Part shown: positions 8,195 to 16,345 of the stretch, one piece after another
How the letters are laid out: every line of letters starts with the position of its first letter
Position numbering within the stretch: position 1 is the first letter of the stretch
Assembly (NCBI GenBank): GCA_016716365.1
Contig: JADJWM010000007.1
Coordinates: 186,001 to 250,000, forward strand
Origin: Chloracidobacterium sp.
GTDB lineage: Bacteria > Acidobacteriota > Blastocatellia > Pyrinomonadales > Pyrinomonadaceae
Direction: 5' to 3'
DNA length: 64,000 nt
Translations under genes and position numbers: made by a program
Notes under the pieces: model-generated
The model's database searches: none
What the model was told of the DNA's origin: nothing
The model's input: only the letters and a program-made list of their open reading frames with translations

Positions 8195-8222
8195 TTGACT
8201 TGCCCGTCCATATGAATATACT
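8195..8222 (+). promoter_or_regulatory. Sigma-70-type promoter for the beta-helix gene
   Basis: TTGACT, 16 bases, TATACT, located about 90 bases before the ATG at 8314. A short inverted repeat TGACA-aaaag-TGTCA lies upstream at 8141-8155. Confidence 0.5.
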
Positions 8223-8313
8223 TAACTGTTTTCTCTCGCCGGTTTTCAAAGGATCGATCCCGAGCCGATCTTCGAATTCTGTCTTTGACCGCATTTGATG
8301 ATTATCAACCGAT

Positions 8314-10287
8314 ATGATCCAACGGCTGTTGCAACAACGGTTTTGCAGGCGATCTCACCTTCTCGCGGCATTCGCGGCTCTGTCTCTTTCACTTCTTGGC
8401 GATCATGTTAGGCCCACCAGTGCGGCAGCGGCATCCGGGGACGCCGGAACTGTGGCCGTCCTCACATGGGACGGAGGTTCGCGTGGCGCGACGGATTTCA
8501 GCGGGACGGTCAGCGTGGGAGCGGCCGAAGCCATCACTTCGCTCACGAATGACGGCGGACTTTTCCAGATGATGAACGCCGGGACCGTCAGCGGCAACGT
8601 CGTCGTCAACTTGACGAGCGACCTGACGGGCGAGACGGGAACGCATTCGCTGAACCAGCTAAATGAGGTCGGAGCAGGGAATTACACGATCTGGTTCCAG
8701 GCGTCCGGCGGCCAGAGACTGATCACGGGCTCGAATGCGAACGCCCTGATCAACCTGACGGGGGCCGACCGGGTAACGTTCAGCGGGCTCGCATTTGGGC
8801 CCTTCGGCCTGACGATACGCAACACAGGGGCCGGTGCCACGATCCGCTTTGCTAATGACTCATCTAATAACTCGATACTGAACTGTATTGTCGAGGGCGG
8901 GACGACAAACATCGGATCGGCGGTCATCCTGGTCGATCAAGGGCTTCCTGCCGGCAGCGGAAATGACAACATCTCGATATCCAATAGCCGTGTCCGAGAC
9001 CGCTCGGACGGCCCGGGCGTGCCGGCAAACCTCGTGCTGGTTTCCAGCCTGACCGGCGCACAGCGAAACTCCGGGCTTTCGATCGCCGACACGGAACTGT
9101 TCAATTTCCTCAATACGGCGATATATAACAACAACGGCGAGTTCTCAAACATCTCACGCAACACGATCTATCAGACGACCGTGCGTAACAGCGGGATCTT
9201 TGCGATCCTTCTTGCAGGGAATGCCGGCACGAACACCATTTCGCGAAACGTCATCCGCGACCAGGCGACCGACCAGCTTTTTGTCGGGATCTATTTGCTG
9301 AACAACAGCGGTGTCGCCAACGTCGAACGGAACCGCGTTTTCAACGTCGAGCACACCGGCGGATCGAACGTGTTCGCTGCGATGCAGATAGCGGGTCTTG
9401 ATCCCAATGCCTCGATAATCGCCACCAACAACATGTTCTCGATCGTGCCGACGACGCCGACACTATTGACGGCTTACGGCGTGTTGGACGGGCGACTTGC
9501 CGGCGGCCTTACGTTCCATCACAATTCGGTGCACGTCGGCGGAACGTCGGCCGGGAATAATAGCTGGGCCTATTTCCGGGAAAGCGGGGCGAATTCGTCC
9601 GTCTCGCTCGTGAATAACATATTTTTTAACAGCCGGACGGGTTCGAACCACTTCGCGATCGGCGACCATTCGTCCAGGGGCGGAAGCTGGAGCTCGAACT
9701 TTAACCTATACATCGGCAATGGGGTCGACCCCGAGCTTTTCTTTGATCTTGACGGCACGGCAATGACGTTCGACTCCTGGAAGTCGGCTCCCCCGGCACA
9801 GGATGTGAGTTCGATCGCGAGCCTTTCCGGCGTCGGGCCGTTCAACGTGTCAAATATGTTCTTTTCGGGGAACGACCTTCATCTGAACGCGAACGGCAAT
9901 AATCCGGCGATCAACGCAGGGACGAACGCGGGCATTACCGTCGACATAGACGGCCACTTGCGACCGTTTAACGGTGTTCCGGACGTGGGTGCCGACGAGG
10001 TCCAATCTGAGCCGACGGCAGGCGAAGTCTCGCTGAGCGGGCGGATTGCGACCGCGGAAGGCCGGGGCATCAGGAACGTGATGGTGACCATCTCCGGCGG
10101 CAGCCTTGCGGTTCCGCGATCGGCTCTGACCAACGCATTCGGTTACTTTTCATTCCAAGGTCTTGAGGCAGGCGAAACTTATTTGGTGAGCGTCAGCTCG
10201 AAACGATTTGTCTTCGACGTGCCCGCGATCGTCGTAAGCCCAGGCGAGGATGCCGTGGGGATCGACTTCGTCGGGATGCCGAGATAA
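8314..10287 (+). CDS. Secreted right-handed beta-helix protein with C-terminal CarboxypepD_reg-like domain
   Basis: The role is unknown, but the protein is clearly exported. The 657 residues begin with a long signal peptide (basic MIQRLLQQRFCRR, then a hydrophobic run, cleavage likely near SAAAA around residue 40). Residues about 80-480 are rich in short N/S/G-containing strands such as NSRVRDRSD, NNNGEFSNISRNTI, GNAGTNTISRNVI and NSGVANVERNRV, the pattern of a parallel beta-helix as in polysaccharide-binding or lyase-like proteins. Near 540 the segment NPAINAGTNAGITVDIDG followed by GVPDVGADE is the usual end of choice-of-anchor-Q-type helices. Residues about 570-657 (VSLSGRIATAEGRGIRNVMV ... 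GYFSFQGLEAGETY) form a carboxypeptidase-regulatory-like beta domain. No active site is recognised. Confidence 0.85.
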   Translation: MIQRLLQQRFCRRSHLLAAFAALSLSLLGDHVRPTSAAAASGDAGTVAVLTWDGGSRGATDFSGTVSVGAAEAITSLTNDGGLFQMMNAGTVSGNVVVNLTSDLTGETGTHSLNQLNEVGAGNYTIWFQASGGQRLITGSNANALINLTGADRVTFSGLAFGPFGLTIRNTGAGATIRFANDSSNNSILNCIVEGGTTNIGSAVILVDQGLPAGSGNDNISISNSRVRDRSDGPGVPANLVLVSSLTGAQRNSGLSIADTELFNFLNTAIYNNNGEFSNISRNTIYQTTVRNSGIFAILLAGNAGTNTISRNVIRDQATDQLFVGIYLLNNSGVANVERNRVFNVEHTGGSNVFAAMQIAGLDPNASIIATNNMFSIVPTTPTLLTAYGVLDGRLAGGLTFHHNSVHVGGTSAGNNSWAYFRESGANSSVSLVNNIFFNSRTGSNHFAIGDHSSRGGSWSSNFNLYIGNGVDPELFFDLDGTAMTFDSWKSAPPAQDVSSIASLSGVGPFNVSNMFFSGNDLHLNANGNNPAINAGTNAGITVDIDGHLRPFNGVPDVGADEVQSEPTAGEVSLSGRIATAEGRGIRNVMVTISGGSLAVPRSALTNAFGYFSFQGLEAGETYLVSVSSKRFVFDVPAIVVSPGEDAVGIDFVGMPR

Positions 10288-10659
10288 TGCCGATCAGGAT
10301 CCAGGGGCAAACCTATGGGCCGTTATCTGAATTCCGACATGGGGTTCGAGGGCTGCGACGAGGTCCACTAGGGGTCTGGTGGATGCCGAAAGTTTCGGAC
10401 AACTCAGGAATGAAAACAACAAGCTGAACATGGAAGCGGGCTTACATCGGCCTTTCTGCCCAAGTGGCGTCGCCGAGATCGACTGGTCACCGGTCAGCTG
10501 GGAGGGGTTGCGGCCCAAGACGCCCCGGGGGCTCGAAACAATTCTATATTCCAAACCTGTCGGAACCGGGTAATCCGCGCCACAGCCTGCACGCACGTGT
10601 ACTGCGCACGTACTGGCTTAGGTTCTAAGTGGTTTTTTGAGGCGGGACTTGGGAGACCG
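10288..10659. other. Intergenic stretch, nothing recognised
   Basis: Short open frames occur on both strands, but none has a start context, codon pattern or family signature I can support. Confidence 0.5.
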
Positions 10660-10691
10660 AAAAAAAAAAGCTCCGCGGACTAGACGGAGCT
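10660..10691 (-). terminator. Strong intrinsic terminator with no annotated gene upstream
   Basis: On the minus strand a seven-pair stem AGCTCCG/CGGAGCT with a nine-base loop is followed by ten T (10660-10669). The sequence upstream of it on the same strand contains no protein gene, which implies an untranslated RNA. Confidence 0.85.
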
Positions 10692-10937
10692 CAATTGAGG
10701 ATCAAAGATGGGTTCGGTCGGGAATTGCCAACCCGGCCTTTATTTAAGTTATTAAAGCTTAAAATTACCCATTCAGTTTTGACGCAGCCCCAAGCTGCGC
10801 CGGTGATTAGACGCAAGCCCCGTGCCTCAGCGTTGTCGAAAAAGTTAAACCTCTTAGCTGCTTCAATTACTTTGGATACGATGAGATTTCACTCAAGCCC
10901 GCTGGGTCAGGTCTTCTGTATATTTTCCAAACACAGA
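10660..10937 (-). ncRNA. Candidate structured non-coding RNA, class unknown
   Basis: About 280 bases upstream of the strong minus-strand terminator contain no minus-strand reading frame of note but several hairpins. CTTCTGT pairs with ACAGAAG near 10913-10939, CGCAGC pairs with GCTGCG near 10783-10799, and the last stem is the terminator. A possible promoter (TTTAAC, 16 bases, TATACA) overlaps the first hairpin. If it is used, the transcript would start near 10910 and lack that hairpin. I do not recognise the tmRNA, RNase P, SRP or a standard riboswitch signature. A 6S-type RNA is possible but the match is not convincing. Confidence 0.4.
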
Positions 10938-11018
10938 AGTTAAAGTAATGGTGTAAGGTTTTGAAGCATGGGCCTCCCGTTTCCAAAGTGGGAGCGGCGT
11001 GGCTATAATCGGTTTAAT

Positions 11019-11918
11019 ATGAAGTCATTTGTCTTATTTTTGGCAATAATGCTGGTCAGCCTCAATACCATCGGACAGATCCCCTACTCAGAAGAACAAT
11101 TCGCGGCCTTTTCGGCGAAGGGCGATCCGGCGCGGCTCGACGATATTGTCAAAGCGGCCGCCGATCTGGACGTTGTCTTTTTGGGCGAACTTCACGACGA
11201 CGCCGTCGGCCATGCGATCCAGGCCGAGGCGTTTCGGCGGATCGTAGAAAGATACGCCGGCGAACGCACCGTGATCCTCTCACTGGAGATGTTCGAACGG
11301 GACGTGCAGACCGTTCTCGATGAATATCTGGCTTCGCTGATCTCGGAGCAGCACTTTCTGCTGAGTTCGCGGCCATGGGGCAATTACAAGACCGACTATC
11401 GCCCGCTGGTCGAGCTTGCAAAGGAAAAGAAACTGGCCGTTGTTGCCGCGAACGCCCCAAGGCGCTATGTGAATATGGTCTCCCGGGGCGGCCGGTCGGC
11501 CCTGGATAAGCTGAGCAAGCCGGCCAAGCGGTGGCTGGCACCGTTACCTTACAATGAAGCCTCGCCCGCGTATTCAAAGAAATTCAAGGCGCTGATGGGT
11601 CCGAGCGCCGAGGCCCAGATGGGCCTGGACAATATTCTCAGTTCGCAATCGCTTTGGGATGCGACGATGGCGTACTGGATCGCCAATGCGCTTCGCAAGA
11701 ACAAAGACGCACTTGTCGTACACCTCAACGGGGGGTTCCATACCGAATCGCGGCTCGGGACCGTTGAGCATTTGTTCAAGTACAAGAAGAATGCCCGCGC
11801 AGCGGTCGTGACGATGAGATACGAAACCGCGTTCCGCACTTTCGACCCGGCGAAGCATACCGGCATCGGAGATTTCGTGATCCTGACCGACGCCGCCCAG
11901 CCGAGAAGCAAAAGATAG
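11019..11918 (+). CDS. ChaN-family haem/iron-associated protein
   Basis: ChaN-like proteins (Tiki/haem-binding uptake superfamily) are exported proteins that bind haem and are linked to iron acquisition. The 299-residue product has a signal peptide, MKSFVLFLAIMLVSLNTIGQ, with no lipobox cysteine. It carries the family signature FLGELHDDAVGHAIQAE near residue 46 and a second conserved block, VVHLNGGFHTESRLG, near 230. I chose the ATG at 11019 because it places the hydrophobic signal at the very N-terminus; a longer frame from 10968 would bury it. The next gene downstream on the same strand encodes a HemS/HmuS-like protein, which supports a haem role. I see no haem transporter nearby. Confidence 0.8.
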   Translation: MKSFVLFLAIMLVSLNTIGQIPYSEEQFAAFSAKGDPARLDDIVKAAADLDVVFLGELHDDAVGHAIQAEAFRRIVERYAGERTVILSLEMFERDVQTVLDEYLASLISEQHFLLSSRPWGNYKTDYRPLVELAKEKKLAVVAANAPRRYVNMVSRGGRSALDKLSKPAKRWLAPLPYNEASPAYSKKFKALMGPSAEAQMGLDNILSSQSLWDATMAYWIANALRKNKDALVVHLNGGFHTESRLGTVEHLFKYKKNARAAVVTMRYETAFRTFDPAKHTGIGDFVILTDAAQPRSKR

Positions 11919-11948
11919 CCGCCAATTACCGAATACTTCTTCTCAGGT

Positions 11949-11977
11949 TTGACACGGGCGAAGTATATGTCTATTTT
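11949..11977 (+). promoter_or_regulatory. Consensus-like promoter of the hemS-type gene
   Basis: TTGACA at 11949-11954, 17 bases, TATTTT at 11972-11977. Transcription would start near 11984, inside the adjacent palindrome, leaving a leader of about 120 bases. Confidence 0.7.
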
Positions 11978-11978
11978 T

Positions 11979-11997
11979 ATTGAAATCGAATTTCAAT
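11979..11997. promoter_or_regulatory. 19-bp Fur-box-like operator
   Basis: ATTGAAATCGAATTTCAAT is a perfect palindrome with eight-base arms and a three-base centre. It has the size and AT-rich style of a Fur-family operator and directly follows the -10 box, where a bound repressor would block initiation. The regulator itself is not in the window. Confidence 0.65.
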
Positions 11998-12102
11998 TGC
12001 TATAACTTCATTCTGGAACACAATAATTGGATCGCGGACACGCGGGCCGTCTCGGTGATAAGTATCGAAAATGATGACGTGTCGAGCATCACGGTTTAAT
12101 TT

Positions 12103-13182
12103 ATGAGAACAGTCGAAAAGATCGAGGGTATGGACCTGGCCGAGAGGTGGAAAAAGGTTAGGGAAGAGCGCGAGGGAATCCGTATTCGCGACGCTGCGGA
12201 GGTGCTCCGGGTGACCGAAGGGGAACTGCTTGCGACCGAGGTCGGGGCGTCGGCCGTGCGGCTGCGGCCGGAGTTCCAAGAGATCTTCGGGCGGCTTGAT
12301 TCGCTCGGGCGCGTAATGGCCCTGACGCGGAATCAGGAGGTCGTCCACGAACGCAAGGGAACCTACGGGACCTTCGAGGCGGTCAGCGGCCACGGGAATA
12401 TGGGCCTCGTACTCGGCGACGACATCGATCTGAGGATCTTCTTTTCGTCGTGGGCACATGCGTTTGCCGTCACGAGCGAGGGCCAAAAGGGAACGCTGCA
12501 CAGCCTGCAGTTTTTTGACCGGCATGGCGATGCGATACACAAGATCTACCTGACCGAGGATAGCGAAACGCAGGCCTACGTTGAGCTCGTACTCGAATTC
12601 ATGAACGAAGACCAATCGGGCGGCATCAGTGTGGTCCCAAGGGAGGCGCGACCGTCAGAACTCCCGGACGAGGAGATCGATGTCGAAGGATTTCGCAATG
12701 CCTGGAGGAGTCTGAAGGATACTCATGACTTCTTTCCGTTGATCCGCAAATTCAAGGTCGGCCGCGAACAGGCGCTTCGTCTGGCTGATCGCGAGTTTGC
12801 CTATCCGGTCCCGGCGGATTCATTCAAGTTCGTGCTGAATACGGCCGCAGAGCGACACCTTCCGATAATGGTGTTTGTCGGCAATGGCGGGATGATCCAG
12901 ATCCATACCGGCGAGGTTGAGAAAGTGCTCGAAGCCCGCGGATGGTTCAACGTGATGGACGAGCGGTTCAATCTGCACATCGACCAGTCGAATATCGGCT
13001 CGGCGTGGGTCGTGAGGAAGCCGACCGATGACGGTATCGTGACGAGCCTTGAGATCTTTAATGCAGAAGGCGAGAACGTGGCACTGTTTTTCGGCAAGCG
13101 TAAGCCTGGGATACCCGAGATGGAAGCATGGCGGCAGCTTGTCGCGGAGATAGAAAGAATCGAGGCGGCCGGAGCAGCCTAG
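12103..13182 (+). CDS. HemS/HmuS-family haem-degrading or haem-trafficking protein
   Basis: HemS/HmuS/ChuS proteins act in the cytoplasm on imported haem, either releasing iron or passing haem on. The 359 residues have the typical two-copy architecture. The first half ends near residue 170 (HSLQFFDRHGDAIHKIYLT). The second repeats the fold, with LPIMVFVGNGGMIQIHTGEV near 265 and the block ARGWFNVMDERFNLHID near 285, followed by VRKPTDDGIVTSLEIFNAEG. The N-terminal segment LAERWKKVREEREGIRIRDAAEVLRVTEGELLAT is the helical start of the family. The promoter is overlapped by a Fur-box-like palindrome, so expression under iron limitation is expected. It stands downstream of a ChaN-type gene but has its own promoter. 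Confidence 0.88.
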   Translation: MRTVEKIEGMDLAERWKKVREEREGIRIRDAAEVLRVTEGELLATEVGASAVRLRPEFQEIFGRLDSLGRVMALTRNQEVVHERKGTYGTFEAVSGHGNMGLVLGDDIDLRIFFSSWAHAFAVTSEGQKGTLHSLQFFDRHGDAIHKIYLTEDSETQAYVELVLEFMNEDQSGGISVVPREARPSELPDEEIDVEGFRNAWRSLKDTHDFFPLIRKFKVGREQALRLADREFAYPVPADSFKFVLNTAAERHLPIMVFVGNGGMIQIHTGEVEKVLEARGWFNVMDERFNLHIDQSNIGSAWVVRKPTDDGIVTSLEIFNAEGENVALFFGKRKPGIPEMEAWRQLVAEIERIEAAGAA

Positions 13183-13386
13183 TGAAGTGTAACTGATGAG
13201 TCGGTAGTAGAATTCCGTTTCTCCTATCTGTGTATTTTTCCTGTTTTGTGGAGAGATCCACCGGCCTAAATGGGAAGAATTATCCACAAAAGAAGAAAAA
13301 CAAGAAAAGATCAGATCGATCTTCGGCTACTGAAGCGTTTGTTACAGCCGACTGGATCTCACCTCGTCGTTCCGAGGATCAAATGA

Positions 13387-13419
13387 AAAGCCCGCGATCC
13401 CAGAAGGTCCGCGGGCTTT
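13387..13419. terminator. Bidirectional terminator between convergent genes
   Basis: A ten-pair stem AAAGCCCGCG/CGCGGGCTTT with a 13-base loop lies between the hemS-type gene and the S9 peptidase gene. The T-rich end of the stem serves either direction. Confidence 0.75.
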
Positions 13420-13438
13420 CGTTTATGTGGAAAACCAC

Positions 13439-15802
13439 CTAATTCTTGACGGCGGTAAATGAAAGCAAACCGAAGCCGGGCACGTTCATCGTCCCCGTCA
13501 TCTTGTTCCCGTCAACCACGCCTTCGACCTGGATCGTCGTCGGGCTTCCCTGAACATCGGCCTGAAGCGTACCCGATATCTTGTTTCCGACTACCTTTCC
13601 CTTTTCAAAGATACCGTTTCCTACACCCGAGGCCATCGTTCCGACAACGTCGGCACCCGTCTGCTTAAATTCGACGGCGAGGTCGACGATCTGTCCGCCG
13701 GCATCGACCGAGAAGGTCCATTGCCCGCCGACCGATGCCGTGCCGGCCGCTTCTCCGTTCGAGCCGGCGTTCGGTTTTGTGCCGGCCGGATCGGTGATAG
13801 CAACCTTCGACACGTCGACGGTGATCTCAGAAAGGCGTTTTGCTACTTCGGGCGTCGTCGTGCCCTGAAATCTGCCGCCGAGGTGTTTCGCCAGGAATTT
13901 TTCGGCAGCGGCGATCATGGCCATATTGTTGACCGGGCGTGCGAAGCCATGTCCCTCGTCGGGGGCAAGGATGTACTCGACCGGATATTTTCTGTCACGA
14001 AGGGCGACTACTATCTGATCGGACTCTCGCTGCTTCACGCGCGGGTCATTCGCGCCCTGGACGACCATCAGCGGCGTTCTGATCTTGTCGGCGGCGGTCA
14101 AAGGCGACTGGCGTTTCATCTGGGCAAGGCCTTCAGGGGTCCGCGGGTCGCCCATTCGCTTGTAGAAGGTTTCGCGGATCGCTTCCCAGTATGGAGGGAT
14201 CGAATCGAGCAGCGTCTGAAGATTCGACGGAGGAACGATCGCGACCGAGGCGGCGTATACGTCCGGTGTAAACGCAACACCGGCGAGGGCCGCATAGCCT
14301 CCGTAGCTTCCACCCATGATGCCCACTCGTTTCGGGTCGACGGTTCCCTGGTCGATCAGGTATTTGACACCCCAGGTGATGTCGTCCTGCATCTTCTCGC
14401 CCCATTCGTTGTTGCCGGCGTTCAGGAACCTCTTGCCGAAGCCGGTCGAGGCCCGGAAATTCGGCTGAAGGACGGCGTAGCCGCGGTTTGCGAGAAACTG
14501 TGCGTAGGTGTTGTAACCCCATGTATTCCGGCCCCACGGACCGCCGTGCGGGTTGACCACGAGCGGCAGGTTCTTCGCCGGCAGTCCCTTAGGGAGCGTC
14601 AGGTAAGCCTGGATCTCCAGCCCGTCCGACGACTTATAGCGGATCGAGGTCATCGGCGAAAGGGCCTTCCGGTCGAGACCTTCGCGGACTTGATAAAGTG
14701 TAGAGAGGTTCTTGCCCTTGGTATCGTAGACCCAGACAGTCCCCGGATCGACGTCGCTTGAGCTTACGACAATGAACTTGGTCTCGTCTGCGGTGGCTGA
14801 CTGCAGATTTATTTCGCGGTCACCGAGGCGTTTCTTGATGTCATTGTAGTAGCCTTCGAACTTTTTGTTCTTCCAGTAGATCCTGGGCTTGTCGTCGTAA
14901 TAGGTCGTTGCGATCAGCTCCTTTGAAACATCCGAGAAATTGACACCGTCGAGATCCACCTTGCCCATCGGATCGCTTTCGACCTTTTCGACCTTGCCGC
15001 TGGCAACGTCGAGCAGAGCAAGTTCGATCAGGTCGAGGTCGCCCTTGTTGGTTCGGATGTAGACACGTTTGTTGTCCTTGTGAAAAGCGATCGGGCCGCA
15101 GTCTTCAAAAGCATTGCAGTCGTAGATCTTTGTCGCCTTGCCGTCAGGTTCGATCCGAAGCAGCTCAGTGTCGCCGTTCTGTGCGGAGCGGACTGCAAGC
15201 CGCAGTTTGTCCATATGGTCGAAGATCATTCCCTGATAACGGTCGCGGTTCTCGCTGATGAGGGTTCGCTCGCCGGTCGAGATCTTTACCTTGTAGAGAT
15301 CGTGCCAGGCCTTGTCACGCTCATTGAGTCCGACATAGATCGAGTCCGGATCGGATTCGGGGACGTGCTGGATGATCGCTCGTACCCCTTTCGCCTCGCT
15401 AATGTTGCGGGCCGCAGGTACCTTTGAGCCGGCAGCGGGCTTTTCGGTGGGATTCACGGCGTAAACGTTGAAGTTTTCATCGCCGCCATTATCCTGGACG
15501 AACAAAATATACTTACCGTCACGTGACCAAAAATAGGAACGAACCGGACGCTTCTGGTCGTTCGTCATCGGGCGGGCTGCGGAGAAAGGCTCGTTGATGC
15601 CTTTGACCCAGACGTTCATCGTTCCGTCGAGCGGCTTGATGAAAGAAATAAACTTGCCGTCGGGCGAGATCTGAGCGCCCGCATATTCAGGATTATCGAA
15701 AAAGACCTCCCGGTCGATAAGGGGCGGCAACTGGGCGGCCGCCGGGAGAGAGCCGACAAGGAGAAGCACAAAAAAGCCAAATGAGATCATTAATTTGTTC
15801 AT
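13439..15802 (-). CDS. Secreted S9-family prolyl oligopeptidase-type peptidase with extra C-terminal domain
   Basis: This is an exported serine peptidase of the S9 (acylaminoacyl/dipeptidyl peptidase) group. The 787-residue precursor starts MNKLMISFGFFVLLLVGSLPAAA, a clear signal peptide, which fixes the start at 15802. Residues about 40-380 form the WD40-like propeller (SPDGKFISF, WSRDGKYILFV). The alpha/beta-hydrolase domain follows with the nucleophile in GGSYGGYA near 496, the aspartate in QGANDPRV near 586 and the histidine in DEGHGFARP near 616. After about residue 640 there is an unusual extra beta-rich domain (GGQWTFSVDAGGQIVDLAVEF ... VVGNKISGTLQADV ... MTGTMNVPGFG) with lipocalin-like alternating strands, absent from ordinary S9 enzymes. 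Confidence 0.95.
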   Translation of the reverse strand: MNKLMISFGFFVLLLVGSLPAAAQLPPLIDREVFFDNPEYAGAQISPDGKFISFIKPLDGTMNVWVKGINEPFSAARPMTNDQKRPVRSYFWSRDGKYILFVQDNGGDENFNVYAVNPTEKPAAGSKVPAARNISEAKGVRAIIQHVPESDPDSIYVGLNERDKAWHDLYKVKISTGERTLISENRDRYQGMIFDHMDKLRLAVRSAQNGDTELLRIEPDGKATKIYDCNAFEDCGPIAFHKDNKRVYIRTNKGDLDLIELALLDVASGKVEKVESDPMGKVDLDGVNFSDVSKELIATTYYDDKPRIYWKNKKFEGYYNDIKKRLGDREINLQSATADETKFIVVSSSDVDPGTVWVYDTKGKNLSTLYQVREGLDRKALSPMTSIRYKSSDGLEIQAYLTLPKGLPAKNLPLVVNPHGGPWGRNTWGYNTYAQFLANRGYAVLQPNFRASTGFGKRFLNAGNNEWGEKMQDDITWGVKYLIDQGTVDPKRVGIMGGSYGGYAALAGVAFTPDVYAASVAIVPPSNLQTLLDSIPPYWEAIRETFYKRMGDPRTPEGLAQMKRQSPLTAADKIRTPLMVVQGANDPRVKQRESDQIVVALRDRKYPVEYILAPDEGHGFARPVNNMAMIAAAEKFLAKHLGGRFQGTTTPEVAKRLSEITVDVSKVAITDPAGTKPNAGSNGEAAGTASVGGQWTFSVDAGGQIVDLAVEFKQTGADVVGTMASGVGNGIFEKGKVVGNKISGTLQADVQGSPTTIQVEGVVDGNKMTGTMNVPGFGLLSFTAVKN

Positions 15803-15864
15803 AATTTTAGACTCCGTAATGCCGAGCGATACGCTTTTCGCGTCGGGCGGGTTCGGCCGAATTT

Positions 15865-16287
15865 TCAATGTTCGTCCGACCATGACCTTTTCTTGAATTT
15901 CGATTCACTCCAAAATCCCTTAACGACCTCTATAACGGGCTTGCGAGGGTCCGTGAGAAGAACGGTCACGACATCATAGCGAAAAGGGAAACTACCGATG
16001 CCGAAAACCTTCCGATAGGCCCGTGCCGCCCGGATTATTTGCCGTTGTTTTCTGAGGTCGACGGCGGCCAACGGGCCGGCAAAACGGTCCGACATACGCG
16101 TTTTTACCTCAATGAAACAGAGAATCCCGTTATCGATCGCAACGAGGTCGATCTCGCCGGTGATCTGTGCCCCGATGGCGTTACGTCCGATCGGTACCGA
16201 AAAGTTCGACATCACGAGCCGATAACCTTGAGAAACGAGATATTCGGCGGCCAGCAATTCGCCGCGGTCGCCCACCTTCCTTGTCAT
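15865..16287 (-). CDS. yraN: YraN/UPF0102-family nuclease-like protein
   Basis: YraN proteins have a small PD-(D/E)XK nuclease fold related to archaeal Holliday junction resolvases; their cellular role is not settled. From the ATG at 16287 the product has 140 residues. It starts MTRKVGDRGELLAAEYLVSQGYRLV and shows the active-site pattern GEIDLVAIDNGILCFIEVKTR, the D-x(n)-E-V-K core. The family usually begins a few residues before the GE(L)LAAEYL helix, which favours 16287. An in-frame ATG at 16329 would add 14 residues without family support. It is divergent from the sugar dehydrogenase-like gene at 16346. Confidence 0.88.
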   Translation of the reverse strand: MTRKVGDRGELLAAEYLVSQGYRLVMSNFSVPIGRNAIGAQITGEIDLVAIDNGILCFIEVKTRMSDRFAGPLAAVDLRKQRQIIRAARAYRKVFGIGSFPFRYDVVTVLLTDPRKPVIEVVKGFWSESKFKKRSWSDEH

Positions 16288-16345
16288 TCGCGAAGGTACG
16301 CTATTATCCTTTAGCAATATCGAGGTCATTGCAGAAAGAGTTTGT

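Noticed and set aside
10695..10943. Plus-strand frame of 82 codons in the gap before the ChaN-type gene
   Set aside because: No ribosome binding site or family pattern, and it runs against the direction implied by the terminator at 10660-10691.
13230..13442. Plus-strand frame of 70 codons after the hemS-type gene
   Set aside because: It reads through the bidirectional terminator and has no start signal.
13721..14761. Open frame of 346 codons opposite the S9 peptidase gene
   Set aside because: Antisense shadow of a well-supported gene, with no recognisable motifs.
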